Source: a virus
DNA length: 50,603 nt
Direction: 5' to 3' (one strand)
IMG/VR virus record: IMGVR_UViG_3300046002_006145
Location: 1 to 50,603 of that record
Below the pieces are notes generated by a model. It did not search any database. It was not told the DNA's origin and saw nothing but the letters and a program-made list of their open reading frames with translations. Shown piece by piece: positions 16,188 to 23,922 of the stretch (positions are counted from its first letter, which is position 1; every line of letters starts with the position of its first letter). A program made the position numbers and the translations under genes.

Positions 16188-16493
16188 TTAAGCTGACTTT
16201 CTTTCTTCAGTAGTAAGATAGTTTGAACGGTTACTCGTTTTGGCTACAGTTTCAATTTGTACCCTGTTAATTCTTACGCTTGCATTCCTGGTTCCGTCCT
16301 TGATCGCACTTACAAGCCCTTCCAAAATCCATCTGTTAACTACCGAACTACCATATAGCCTTTGGGCTTCACGAAGCTTCAAATACGGTTTTATTAATCC
16401 AGCCACTTCAAGTGCTTTTCTTGCTCCAAGTTCTGCTGCATCAATAAGAGCGTTTCGGTATTCGGTTTCTGTCTGTGGTAATATCATTGCCAT
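16188..16493 (-). CDS. Small winged-helix/excisionase-like protein
   Basis: A 101-residue protein whose middle reads LREAQRLYGSSVVNRWILEGLVSAIKDGTRNASVRINRVQIETVAKT, the layout of excisionase or MerR-like DNA-binding proteins: helix, turn, recognition helix, then a two-stranded wing. Similar proteins are frequent in Bacteroidota phages near the early promoter. Its start overlaps the end of the LuxR-type HTH gene by ten bases, so the two are co-expressed. A role in excision or early regulation is inferred. Confidence 0.62.
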   Translation of the reverse strand: MAMILPQTETEYRNALIDAAELGARKALEVAGLIKPYLKLREAQRLYGSSVVNRWILEGLVSAIKDGTRNASVRINRVQIETVAKTSNRSNYLTTEERKSA

Positions 16494-16765
16494 TTATCTG
16501 AAATCTTGAATTTTTGGTTAAAAATATAACTCGTTTCAATTATCGGTGAATCTGTTATCGGTATCTGGTACCGTGTGCAGAACCACCACGCTGATAATTC
16601 ATTTGCTTTAGAAACACCGACTTTTTTATAAATAGTCCTTGTGTGATTCTCGACTGTTCGCTCTGAAATAAATAACTTGCTGGCAATGATTTTCTTTGGT
16701 TGACCCCAAGCGATCATTTCTGCAATCTGGTATTCTCGTTTTGAAAGTGTTGCGGCATCTTTCAT
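16484..16765 (-). CDS. LuxR/GerE-type HTH protein
   Basis: A 93-residue protein with a complete LuxR-type helix-turn-helix at its N-terminus: LSKREYQIAEMIAWGQPKKIIASKLFISERTVENHTRTIYKKVGV. There is no receiver or ligand-binding domain. A short C-terminal extension of about 30 residues follows. It is the second gene of the rightward-early-type minus operon diverging from the repressor, so it probably regulates phage transcription. Confidence 0.75.
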   Translation of the reverse strand: MKDAATLSKREYQIAEMIAWGQPKKIIASKLFISERTVENHTRTIYKKVGVSKANELSAWWFCTRYQIPITDSPIIETSYIFNQKFKISDKWQ

Positions 16766-16767
16766 TA

Positions 16768-17004
16768 CTATTCCCCCCAGATTTCGTTTATACCATACTT
16801 GGCAAAAACATCTTCGATTGCCTTGGCTTCGCTGACTTTAGGTTCTACGTTTCCTCGTAACCTATTCAGCCAAGCTGGGCGTGAATTGATTTTTAATACT
16901 TCCTTCAAGTCGTTTCGTAGTTTTCTGGCTTCTTGAACCGTCACTTGGTTGAAGCCTTTTTGAAAAGAATAAATGTTCATATTGAGTATATTTTGTACTT
17001 TCAT
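16768..17004 (-). CDS. Cro-position small protein
   Basis: A 78-residue basic protein (MKVQNILNMNIYS...), the first gene transcribed divergently from the repressor. The central VTVQEARKLRNDLKEVLKINSRPAWLNRLRGNVEPKVSEAKAIEDVFAKYGI is helical and plausibly a helix-turn-helix, but no strict signature is visible. I chose ATG at 17004; an in-frame ATG at 17058 lies upstream of the -7 box at 17052-17045. Position suggests a Cro-like antagonist of the repressor; this is inference from layout. Confidence 0.6.
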   Translation of the reverse strand: MKVQNILNMNIYSFQKGFNQVTVQEARKLRNDLKEVLKINSRPAWLNRLRGNVEPKVSEAKAIEDVFAKYGINEIWGE

Positions 17005-17021
17005 TAAGTAATTAGAATTAT

Positions 17022-17074
17022 TACATTTGTTATTTATGAGATTACAAACATACAACATTGTTATGCAATATAAC
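17022..17074. promoter_or_regulatory. Divergent switch region with a second palindrome type
   Basis: On the minus strand TATGTTTG (17052-17045) is a -7 box for the Cro-position gene. On the plus strand TACATTTG (17022-17029) is a possible -7 box for the repressor. The 15-bp inverted repeat GTTATGCAATATAAC (17060-17074) lies between, and TTATGCA recurs at 17094-17100. None of the eleven GTATYACTGTRATAC operators is present here, so the switch uses another site type. Confidence 0.55.
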
Positions 17075-17120
17075 GTGTTTTTGCAAAGATAATTTATGCA
17101 TTTTTAAATAATAAATATAT

Positions 17121-17552
17121 ATGACTGTAAAAGAAAGACTTATAGAATACATCAAATACAAAGGAATAAGCATTCGATTATTTTGTAGAACTTCTGGGCT
17201 ATCTGAATCTTATGTAACGTCCATTCGTAGCTCAATCCAGCCTGATAAGTTGGATATGATTGCACAGCATTTCCCTGACTTAAATATTGGTTGGGTGGTA
17301 ACTGGTGAAGGTTCTATGATTAAGGTGTCCAGCCAATTACCGAGTATTGACCGTGAAATATTAATTCAAGCTGGTGCCGAAATATTCAAGGACAAATTAA
17401 TTGAAATGTTCAAGATGGGTGAGATATATTCGTCTGCTGTAGTACTTGAACAGAATACTATTATAAGAGATCTGTATGCAAAATTAATCAAGCTTGAAGC
17501 TGAAATAATTTGGCTAAAAGAGAAAATTGAAAAGATTGAACAAGTGCATTGA
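17121..17552 (+). CDS. Repressor-like HTH protein, first copy
   Basis: A 143-residue protein with an N-terminal helix-turn-helix (RLIEYIKYKGISIRLFCRTSGLSESYVTSIRSS) followed by the motif FPDLNIGWVVTGEGSMI, which is diagnostic of Bacteroidota phage CI-type repressors. The C-terminus is a coiled coil (KLIKLEAEIIWLKEKIEKIE), probably for oligomerisation; there is no LexA-type peptidase domain. It heads the only plus-strand operon of the lysogeny region, with the methyltransferase downstream, and is the main candidate for the immunity repressor. Confidence 0.8.
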   Translation: MTVKERLIEYIKYKGISIRLFCRTSGLSESYVTSIRSSIQPDKLDMIAQHFPDLNIGWVVTGEGSMIKVSSQLPSIDREILIQAGAEIFKDKLIEMFKMGEIYSSAVVLEQNTIIRDLYAKLIKLEAEIIWLKEKIEKIEQVH

Positions 17553-17575
17553 TTTGTTGTGCAACTTAATAATAT

Positions 17576-17761
17576 ATGATTGAAATTGAATTGAATGCCT
17601 ATTATAATAAACCAGAATGGTACAGGTTTATGCCAAAATCCGTGTTTTTGGCTCTTGAATATGCCTACATAAGCGGATACTTAACGGTGGAAGTTCCGAA
17701 TGACGACTTCACAAGAATGATTATTTTGAAACAAATTAACGAAAAACTGCAACTTCAATAA
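17576..17761 (+). CDS. Hypothetical 61-residue protein of the lysogeny operon
   Basis: A 61-residue acidic protein (pattern YYNKPEWYRFMPKSVFLALEYAYISGYLTVEVPNDDF) with no recognised domain and no membrane segment. It sits between the two repressor-like genes, 23 bases after the first and one base before the second, so it is co-transcribed in the lysogen. A role in modulating repression or superinfection is possible, but nothing in the sequence shows it. Confidence 0.6.
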   Translation: MIEIELNAYYNKPEWYRFMPKSVFLALEYAYISGYLTVEVPNDDFTRMIILKQINEKLQLQ

Positions 17762-17762
17762 T

Positions 17763-18083
17763 ATGGAATCAAAAGTTATAAGGCCAAAAGCAAAAGAGAT
17801 ACAGGCAAGATTTTTCCAGGCTATCGATATGCTTATAGAGTCAGGCAAGATAAAAAGCCTTCAATCTTTCTGTACTGATTACGGACTACACCGGCCGAAG
17901 TATTCAAACATACGTTCTTATTCTAAGGATGAAAGCAAATTGGGAACCGGTTACAAGTTTATCGATATTGATGCACTCGCTTACTTGGTTGGCGATTTTG
18001 GGGTGTCTTCCGATTGGTTGCTTACCGGTAAAGGTGGAATGTTTAGTAATAAGAAACGGTCCGTATTAATTTCTTCACTTTAG
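17763..18083 (+). CDS. Repressor-like HTH protein, second copy
   Basis: A 106-residue protein. Residues about 12-60 form a helix-turn-helix of the type FFQAIDMLIESGKIKSLQSFCTDYGLHRPKYSNIRSY, and the C-terminus ends in IDIDALAYLVGDFGVSSDWLLTGKGGMF. That last motif is shared with the repressor at 17121 (NIGWVVTGEGSMI), which shows a common family, but this copy lacks a coiled-coil tail. Two related DNA-binding proteins fit the two palindrome types in the genome; which binds which cannot be told from sequence. Confidence 0.72.
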   Translation: MESKVIRPKAKEIQARFFQAIDMLIESGKIKSLQSFCTDYGLHRPKYSNIRSYSKDESKLGTGYKFIDIDALAYLVGDFGVSSDWLLTGKGGMFSNKKRSVLISSL

Positions 18084-18102
18084 GCATCCTTATCCCAATA
18101 GA

Positions 18103-20511
18103 ATGAAATATTCCGGCATTCGCGAAGAAGAGCTGAAAAACCGTATCGCGAAAGAATACTTTTCGATTTACGACTGTGCAAAAATTATTGGAAACGTTGA
18201 TTTCTGTGTTCGACTACACCAGGCAGGAAGACAGCTTTTTGAACAAGAATCGCTTCTTTGGGCAGAAGCCAAAACAGATTTATCGGATATTTACGATTCA
18301 ATTGCTCAATTAGTATTAACAATAGGAAAGGCAAGAACATTTGATAAATTTATGCCACCGCCACTACTCGGAGCAATGGATGGTGAGAAAATTGCTTTTG
18401 TTCCATATAATGAGATACACGATATATTTTACCAAAATGATTTTAACTGGAACGTCACACCCTCGGATAGTTCGACAAAAGAATTTCAGTTAATTAGAGA
18501 TAAAGTAAAGACAATCATTGACCCAAAAGCACTTTTATTCAACTTTGAAAGTGATGAAAAGGATCTTAGAAAATTCATTAAAGACAATTTCATTGTCGGT
18601 AAGTTAGGATTCACTAAGATAAAAATCGACAAGAATAACTTCATTGTCATATATAGCAAATGGCTCAAATCTGTTAAACCTTCAATAGCTGTTAACTGGG
18701 ACCTTGCCAAGAAAAAAGGTGTTATTGATGGCGACTTTTATCTTGCCGATTTGCTTTCGGCTGAGAATATTACTTTAAAAGAAAAGCTTTACGTCGTTTT
18801 GAAATCAAAACACTACGAGTTAAACCGCCATCAAGACGAATATGGTGCTTATACTTCGAGTAGTGTAGAATTTAACGACAACCAGATAGCTCATACACAA
18901 TTCTGGAATAGATATGAACGGCCACCAAAAGAGGAATATTGGGATTATATAGAAAATAGGCGTGATCTATTGGTTCCACAGGACGTTCGAGAAAGAAAAG
19001 GCAGTTATTTTACTCCTCAAAAATGGGTTGAGCTTTCACAAAAGTATCTTACCGAAGTCCTGGACGAAGATTGGCAGGACGAGTATTATATCTGGGATTG
19101 TGCCTCCGGTACAGGTAACTTATTACACGGATTGACAAATAAATACAATATCTGGGCATCAACACTGGACACCCAGGATGTTGAAGTTATGTATGACCGC
19201 ATTAGAAATGGGGCAAACTTACTTGAAGACCACGTTTTTCAATTTGACTTTTTGAATGATGAATTTACTAAGCTCCCACAACCATTACAGGACATTATAA
19301 ACAATCCTGAAAAAAGGCGAAAATTGGTAGTTTATATTAATCCTCCTTATGCTGAAGCTGACAGTAGGAAGGGTGAAGGTAGGTCAGGTATTGCCGTGTC
19401 ACTCATACATAAAAGGTATTCTGATAGGATGGGATATACAAAACGAGAATTATACATTCAATTCCTGACAAGGATATATCTTGAAATTAATGGTTGTTTA
19501 CTCGCTGATTTCTCTAAACTAAAGAACTTACAAGCTCCGAAATTTATAGATTTCCGTAACTTTTTCAAAGCAAAGCTTCTAAAGTGCTTTCTCGTTCCTG
19601 CTTATACTTTCGATAATGTTATTGGTAATTTTCCAATCGGATTTATGATCTGGGATACTGCAATAAGTGAAAATTTTGAACACTTTTTGGCTGATGTATT
19701 TGATGAAGATCAACGCTTTATTGAGCGTAAACACCTATGGGCATACGATGATGTTAAAGTTATAAATGACTGGACATTAACGTTTATTGATGAATCTGAT
19801 AAAATTGAATCATTGGGTACAATTATCGGAGTAGGTAGTGATTTTCAACATCAAAATACAGTTAGAATCGAAAAGCCTTTTAGGATGTGGAACCATAATT
19901 ATCAATGGCAAATTACTAAGGATAACTTAATTGAAACATCAATTTATCTGGCCGTTAGGCTATGCGTGAAAGCTACGTGGATAAATGATAGAGATCAATT
20001 CTTATTCCCAAATGAAGGATGGACAATTGACCAGGAGTTTCAAAACAATTGCTTTACCTTTACTTTATTTAGTCACAACTATATTAAATCAGACGACGGT
20101 GTTAATCACTGGATTCCATTCACAGAACACGAAGTAAATTCAAGAGAGAAATTCGAAAGTAATTTTATGACTTCGTTTATTAGTGGAAAGCTTAATCATA
20201 AACCTAAAGTAAATCTTTTCGAAACTAAAGAGAGCCGGAAGGACCCCTTGGAATTTTCCCCAGAGGCACAAAATGTATTTAACGCTGGCAGGATGCTTTG
20301 GTCATATTACCACGCACAACCAAAATGTAACGTGAATGCTACGTTATATGACATTAGGGAGTATTTTCAATGCAGGAATGATAAAGGGGTAATGAAAAGC
20401 AGAAGTGAAGATGAAACCTATATGGAACTAATCACCAACCTACGAAATAAGTTGAAACTTTTGCAAATTAAAATTGAGCCGAAGGTTTACGAATATGGGT
20501 TTTTAAAGTAA
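18103..20511 (+). CDS. N6-adenine DNA methyltransferase, lysogeny-operon copy
   Basis: An 802-residue class I methyltransferase. RKGSYFTPQKWV precedes SAM-binding motif I WDCASGTGNLL (residues 331-341), and catalytic motif IV is NPPY (413-416), the N6-adenine type. Flanking regions of about 300 and 380 residues probably include target recognition. I see no clear PD-(D/E)xK nuclease, although the N-terminal part could hide one, as in type IIG enzymes. Expressed with the repressors in the lysogen, it may protect or mark prophage DNA, or act as a restriction system against other phages. Confidence 0.85.
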   Translation: MKYSGIREEELKNRIAKEYFSIYDCAKIIGNVDFCVRLHQAGRQLFEQESLLWAEAKTDLSDIYDSIAQLVLTIGKARTFDKFMPPPLLGAMDGEKIAFVPYNEIHDIFYQNDFNWNVTPSDSSTKEFQLIRDKVKTIIDPKALLFNFESDEKDLRKFIKDNFIVGKLGFTKIKIDKNNFIVIYSKWLKSVKPSIAVNWDLAKKKGVIDGDFYLADLLSAENITLKEKLYVVLKSKHYELNRHQDEYGAYTSSSVEFNDNQIAHTQFWNRYERPPKEEYWDYIENRRDLLVPQDVRERKGSYFTPQKWVELSQKYLTEVLDEDWQDEYYIWDCASGTGNLLHGLTNKYNIWASTLDTQDVEVMYDRIRNGANLLEDHVFQFDFLNDEFTKLPQPLQDIINNPEKRRKLVVYINPPYAEADSRKGEGRSGIAVSLIHKRYSDRMGYTKRELYIQFLTRIYLEINGCLLADFSKLKNLQAPKFIDFRNFFKAKLLKCFLVPAYTFDNVIGNFPIGFMIWDTAISENFEHFLADVFDEDQRFIERKHLWAYDDVKVINDWTLTFIDESDKIESLGTIIGVGSDFQHQNTVRIEKPFRMWNHNYQWQITKDNLIETSIYLAVRLCVKATWINDRDQFLFPNEGWTIDQEFQNNCFTFTLFSHNYIKSDDGVNHWIPFTEHEVNSREKFESNFMTSFISGKLNHKPKVNLFETKESRKDPLEFSPEAQNVFNAGRMLWSYYHAQPKCNVNATLYDIREYFQCRNDKGVMKSRSEDETYMELITNLRNKLKLLQIKIEPKVYEYGFLK

Positions 20512-20520
20512 TTAATAATA

Positions 20521-21813
20521 TCATTTTGCTTTCAGGAAGTTCAGAACTGCCCTATTGGAATTGTCAACCCGTGACCAATCCTTTTCAATGTAAGCATCTG
20601 CCATCTTCAAGCCCTGGTCGATATGGTTAAGGGCAAGATCTACATCGTCTTTAGACACCTCGCACTTGTTTCGTGCAATTGTAGCCCAAGAATGGCGTGC
20701 GTAGTACGTTGAAAGTGGTTCATCTATCTTACAGGCTTTGGCAACCTTTTTCAATCCCTTATTCACGTTAGAACTAAAAATGAGTGAATTGGTGTACCTA
20801 TTGTGAAAGTCAAAAACCCGTTGGCCTGTTTTGTCTTTGTATTTCTCGACAATTGGCATTGCTTCCGGTTCTACTTTTATTGAAATGAAAGCCTTGTCCA
20901 TTCGCCTGCCTCTGGTCTTTTTCCTTTCGTATGAAATACGGCCGTCTTTAAACTTGTCCATTTCGTAAAGGTCGGCAAGGTTGGCACCAACCATATAAAA
21001 CGATAGCATAAATATATCACGTGCAAAAATGGCACGTTCCAGAAGTAGCTTTTTTACTTCTGCATCACGAATGGCCAAAATCTGTTCCTTAGTAATGTTT
21101 CGCTTTTCGTTTTCCTGCCTACGTTTCAGTTTGTACTTTCGGAAAGGATAGTGAATAATTCTCATTTCCTCTTTGTCCTCGTCGTTGTATTCGTCCATTG
21201 CAGCATTGAAAAGCAAACGTATTCCGGTCATATAATCGAACAAGCTTATATCTGAAACACCTTTTCTCTTTATGGTTACGAAATTACCGAACTGGTTTTT
21301 TCTTTTTATTGTACGTTCGGTCCTCAAAAAGTCTTCAAGCTGCTGCAGGAACTTGGCTGTTATTTCGGTAATGGCAATCTTTTCACTTCCGTTACGAAAG
21401 TCAACTATGGAATTGACAACGGTTCTCAAACTCATTGCAGTTGTGGATCTGCCTTGTGCTTTCAGCTTTTCAATATGCTTTCGGGAAAATTCGATGAAGT
21501 TGATTGTCGAATCTGTTCCAGGCTTTGTTTCGCTGTCGAAATATTCGGCCAACTCCTTAACGCTGTACATTTGGATCCTATGGCCAAGCTTCTGTGACTT
21601 CAAATCTTCAAACTTCGTAATACGTTTGTTCAGCTCGTTGATAATATAGATGTCTTTCAGGGTGAAAGTCTTTTTGTTGATTTGCTTCTCGGTTACGTAA
21701 TACTCGGTTTTGATATAGCTGTACCCACGCTTCCAGCCAACACGGATTGAAACAGGGTATTTGCCGTCAATTCGCTTTTGATGTTCAAAGACACATATCT
21801 TAAAAGTTGCCAT
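20521..21813 (-). CDS. int: Tyrosine-family integrase
   Basis: A 430-residue Bacteroidota-type integrase: an N-terminal arm-binding domain (MATFKICVFEHQKRIDGKYPVSIRV), a SAM-like core-binding domain (about 100-210) and a C-terminal catalytic domain. Box II ARHSWAT supplies R373 and H374, H397 lies in ALNHID, and Y408 in DAYIEKDW is the nucleophile. The box I arginine is replaced (GANLADL, N278), as known in some Bacteroidota integrases such as IntDOT. The ATG at 21813 is preferred over one at 21885 because homology begins at MATFK. Convergent with the methyltransferase; the attachment site is upstream. Confidence 0.92.
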   Translation of the reverse strand: MATFKICVFEHQKRIDGKYPVSIRVGWKRGYSYIKTEYYVTEKQINKKTFTLKDIYIINELNKRITKFEDLKSQKLGHRIQMYSVKELAEYFDSETKPGTDSTINFIEFSRKHIEKLKAQGRSTTAMSLRTVVNSIVDFRNGSEKIAITEITAKFLQQLEDFLRTERTIKRKNQFGNFVTIKRKGVSDISLFDYMTGIRLLFNAAMDEYNDEDKEEMRIIHYPFRKYKLKRRQENEKRNITKEQILAIRDAEVKKLLLERAIFARDIFMLSFYMVGANLADLYEMDKFKDGRISYERKKTRGRRMDKAFISIKVEPEAMPIVEKYKDKTGQRVFDFHNRYTNSLIFSSNVNKGLKKVAKACKIDEPLSTYYARHSWATIARNKCEVSKDDVDLALNHIDQGLKMADAYIEKDWSRVDNSNRAVLNFLKAK

Positions 21814-21910
21814 TTTCCGTACACTCTTCGTACAACAATGTGTTACAAACGTAGGTATTTTTGCTTTGATTTGCAAAATTGACATTTTCAGACACTACCT
21901 TATAGCAATG

Positions 21911-21952
21911 AAAAAGCCCGTAAGAATCAATTACTTACGGGCTTCTTTTTTT
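21911..21952. terminator. Bidirectional terminator beside attP
   Basis: A nine-base stem GCCCGTAAG/CTTACGGGC (21916-21924 and 21934-21942) with A-runs and T-runs on both sides. Read on the minus strand it follows the tRNA-like 3' end after seven bases, the usual layout of a host tRNA gene and its terminator. The phage may carry both pieces to restore the tRNA gene after integration. Confidence 0.8.
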
Positions 21953-22010
21953 GTAGCGAGAGGGAGGAATGATCTCCCGACCTCATGATTATGAATTATG
22001 CAGTCTGACC
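21953..22010 (-). other. attP: Candidate attP core: 3' part of a tRNA-Met-like gene
   Basis: Read on the minus strand, this stretch folds as the 3' half of a tRNA. The anticodon loop TTCATAA (anticodon CAT at 21993-21991) has a stem CATAA/TCATG with one mismatch. A variable loop follows, then a T-arm stem GGGAG/CTCCC with a seven-base loop, and an acceptor strand TCTCGCT plus discriminator A near 21955. The 5' half is missing, so it is not a functional tRNA. Next to the integrase start, this is the expected attP crossover region. The host gene is probably a CAT-anticodon tRNA. Confidence 0.75.
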
Positions 22011-22016
22011 GCTATA

Positions 22017-22120
22017 TTAACTTATAAGTTAACTTTTTACGTGATTTTTTTAAAATGTTGGTACACTTATGGTAAAACAATCTTCACTTTGCACGAAATC
22101 CACTGACCTAAATCAGTGGA
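22017..22120. promoter_or_regulatory. Palindromes in the attP arm region
   Basis: The gene-free stretch 21814-22177 contains, besides attP and its terminator, a perfect 16-bp palindrome TTAACTTATAAGTTAA (22017-22032). It also holds an inverted repeat TCCACTGA/TCAGTGGA with a six-base loop (22099-22120). These are plausible integrase arm sites, excisionase or host-factor sites. I see no further gene in the interval. Confidence 0.45.
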
Positions 22121-22177
22121 AATCTGGTTGCCTTTTTCGGCCGCAACTCCGTTGAAAACAACTTCGCAAAGATATGA

Positions 22178-22687
22178 TTATTTCTTATAAATGTTCGTGT
22201 AGTAGTATTCAGCAATCTGAACCGATTCACTCCAAGTCAGTTTTCCGTCTGCAAGGCTCTGAAGTATCAAGACACATAAAGAATGATAGTAAATGTTTTT
22301 CGTTTCATCTGGCGACATATTTATGGCCACGACGATTGCTTTCAGTTGTTCATTTGGATCCTGAATATTTGAAATAGTATTGGCAATGTTTAGCTGTATG
22401 ATAACCTTTGGCAGTATTAGTTTAAGTTTTGCCCTGATCATATTTATTGCCACATCGTCTGCTTTACCAGGAATGATAGCTGCCAATACTGTTTCAATAA
22501 TGTCACCAGCGAAGGAATCGTTCACATTTTTAAGAGCGTTCACGGCTGTTACGGCAATAGGTGCGATTTGCTTCACTTCGTCAGTTGCTTTTTTCCAAAG
22601 TCCCGTAAGGAATACCCAGATTTGGGTGATAAAAATTTTGAGTTTCATAATAATTGTTTTTAATGATTGATAAAAATTTGTTTTCAT
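22178..22687 (-). CDS. Hypothetical protein at the end of the lysis operon
   Basis: A 169-residue protein starting at ATG 22687, which overlaps the endolysin stop as ATGA. A later ATG at 22648 (MKLKIFITQIWVFLTGLW) is a possible alternative start and would place a hydrophobic, perhaps membrane-inserted helix at the N-terminus. The rest is helical and soluble-looking, with an acidic C-terminus (DGKLTWSESVQIAEYYY). I do not recognise the family. Position after the lysozyme suggests a lysis accessory, such as a spanin substitute or a regulator. Confidence 0.6.
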   Translation of the reverse strand: MKTNFYQSLKTIIMKLKIFITQIWVFLTGLWKKATDEVKQIAPIAVTAVNALKNVNDSFAGDIIETVLAAIIPGKADDVAINMIRAKLKLILPKVIIQLNIANTISNIQDPNEQLKAIVVAINMSPDETKNIYYHSLCVLILQSLADGKLTWSESVQIAEYYYTNIYKK

Positions 22688-23154
22688 AAAAAATATAGTT
22701 TTGCTTCTGCTTTTCGTCTAGCAATTAGCCCGTTTAACTTAACCCCTTTGGAAGTGATATAATGAGTCGTCCACCACGCTTTCAATAGAGGATTGTTTGA
22801 ATTAACCATCGAAAACAAAGTATTTGATCCGCCAGTGTTATAGGTAAATGAAACTAAGGCATCGAACTCATTTTCTTTTAATGGCCTTGTTATTTTCCGA
22901 ATCACTATAGTTTCAAAAACTTGTAAATCTTCTTTAAGAGCCTTTTCAGCATCCAAAATATTAAGGATAGTTGCTTTTGGCATTTTATCGCTTTTCAAAA
23001 AGTTTCCTTTGCTGTCACGCATAGCACGTCCGTAACCTTCTGTCCAAATACCAGCAGGGCATTTTTTAGGCTGTAACCCAATTACGGATAAATCCCCATC
23101 GTGTAGGCTTTCAAAATGTTTAATTAAGTCTATTCCTATTTGAGTTGTTTTCAT
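22684..23154 (-). CDS. Endolysin, GH24-type lysozyme
   Basis: A 156-residue T4/P22-type lysozyme that cuts the glycan strands of peptidoglycan. The catalytic set E15 (HFESLHDG), C32 and T38 (CPAGIWTEGYG) matches the E-C/D-T triad. ALVSFTYNTGG and GLIARRKAEAKLY are conserved later. There is no signal peptide or N-terminal membrane anchor, so it should need a holin for release. It lies two bases downstream of the coiled-coil membrane protein and overlaps the next gene. Confidence 0.92.
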   Translation of the reverse strand: MKTTQIGIDLIKHFESLHDGDLSVIGLQPKKCPAGIWTEGYGRAMRDSKGNFLKSDKMPKATILNILDAEKALKEDLQVFETIVIRKITRPLKENEFDALVSFTYNTGGSNTLFSMVNSNNPLLKAWWTTHYITSKGVKLNGLIARRKAEAKLYFL

Positions 23155-23156
23155 AA

Positions 23157-23522
23157 TTATTTATGTGAAAATGACTGCTCGGTCTGTGGTGTATAATTAT
23201 TTTCTTCTTTGACGGCAATTCGTTTGTCGTAATAGTCTTTTATTAAAAACCCGAACAACAAGCCCAATCCTAATTTTATTAAGTCATAAACAATTGACTT
23301 GTCTTCTAATTTACGAACCCTTCCAGGTAAATCTTTAAAATGCTCCAAAGCGTTGTTGATGTTTAAAACTGAAATATTTGTAGATTCTACCGATTCTAAT
23401 ACTTTTTCAATAGTTCGGTTAAATTTAGCTTCGTGATTCCTTACCGATTCCATATCCTTCTTTAAATTATTTATATCTATTGTGTGCTCAATGCAGTCAG
23501 ATTTGGGTCTTCTTTCGTCCAT
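23157..23522 (-). CDS. Coiled-coil, single-membrane-span protein (holin accessory)
   Basis: A 121-residue protein: a hydrophilic coiled-coil-like N-terminal part (LKKDMESVRNHEAKFNRTIEKVLESVE), then one membrane segment (VYDLIKLGLGLLFGFLI) and a charged C-terminus. The layout resembles XhlA-type hemolysin or holin accessory proteins. It sits between holin and endolysin with two-base spacers. It could tether or time the holin; the exact role is inferred from topology and position. Confidence 0.72.
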   Translation of the reverse strand: MDERRPKSDCIEHTIDINNLKKDMESVRNHEAKFNRTIEKVLESVESTNISVLNINNALEHFKDLPGRVRKLEDKSIVYDLIKLGLGLLFGFLIKDYYDKRIAVKEENNYTPQTEQSFSHK

Positions 23523-23524
23523 TT

Positions 23525-23731
23525 TTATTTGTTTTGAATTTCTTGAATTACCTTGTCCTTTGCTGCACTTCCAGTGCTGGAACCAAAGAAGTATTGCAAG
23601 ATTGCGCTGATAAAACCTATCAATGCACCTAAAACTATTTCAGGTATATCGATGAATACAATAGCCGACATTCCAAAAAAAACAACAAATACCGCTAATA
23701 CGGTTTTTAGGGTTATGTTTTGAGTTTTCAT
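23525..23731 (-). CDS. Two-span holin
   Basis: A 68-residue protein with two hydrophobic segments (TVLAVFVVFFGMSAIVFI and IVLGALIGFISAILQYFF) and the polar tail GSSTGSAAKDK, a common feature of Bacteroidota phage holins. It would form lesions in the inner membrane that release the endolysin. It is the first gene behind the promoter at 23758-23789 and is followed by the accessory membrane protein. Confidence 0.82.
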   Translation of the reverse strand: MKTQNITLKTVLAVFVVFFGMSAIVFIDIPEIVLGALIGFISAILQYFFGSSTGSAAKDKVIQEIQNK

Positions 23732-23757
23732 ATGATTTAGGTTGAATTTATTATAAA

Positions 23758-23789
23758 CAAAAATACTGATTACGGTATCAGCGTGATAC
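23758..23789 (-). promoter_or_regulatory. Lysis-operon promoter with upstream operator
   Basis: The minus-strand -7 box TATTTTTG (23765-23758) lies nine bases downstream of the operator 23775-23789 (GTATCAGCGTGATAC). The predicted start is about 20 bases before the holin ATG. The operator is upstream of the box, as at the terminase and head promoters. A divergent promoter with a different operator arrangement starts about 90 bases away at 23881. Confidence 0.7.
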
Positions 23790-23880
23790 GTTTTTGAATA
23801 AATAAATCATAAGTTTGTAAGCAATTTTATACCATTTTAAAATTTAACATATTAAAATACATTTATATTTAATATATGTA

Positions 23881-23902
23881 TATATTTGTATCACTGTAAT
23901 AC
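23881..23902 (+). promoter_or_regulatory. Lipoprotein promoter with operator
   Basis: The plus-strand -7 box TATATTTG (23881-23888) shares its last G with the operator GTATCACTGTAATAC (23888-23902), so the start falls within the operator. It drives only the lipoprotein gene at 23923. The same arrangement and sequence occur at 40536-40557. Confidence 0.78.
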
Positions 23903-23922
23903 TAACTTTAAAAACAATCATT

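Noticed and set aside
21953-22010. A functional tRNA gene
   Set aside because: Only the 3' half is present, the D-arm and 5' acceptor strand are missing, and the T-loop is unusual. It is better explained as attP.
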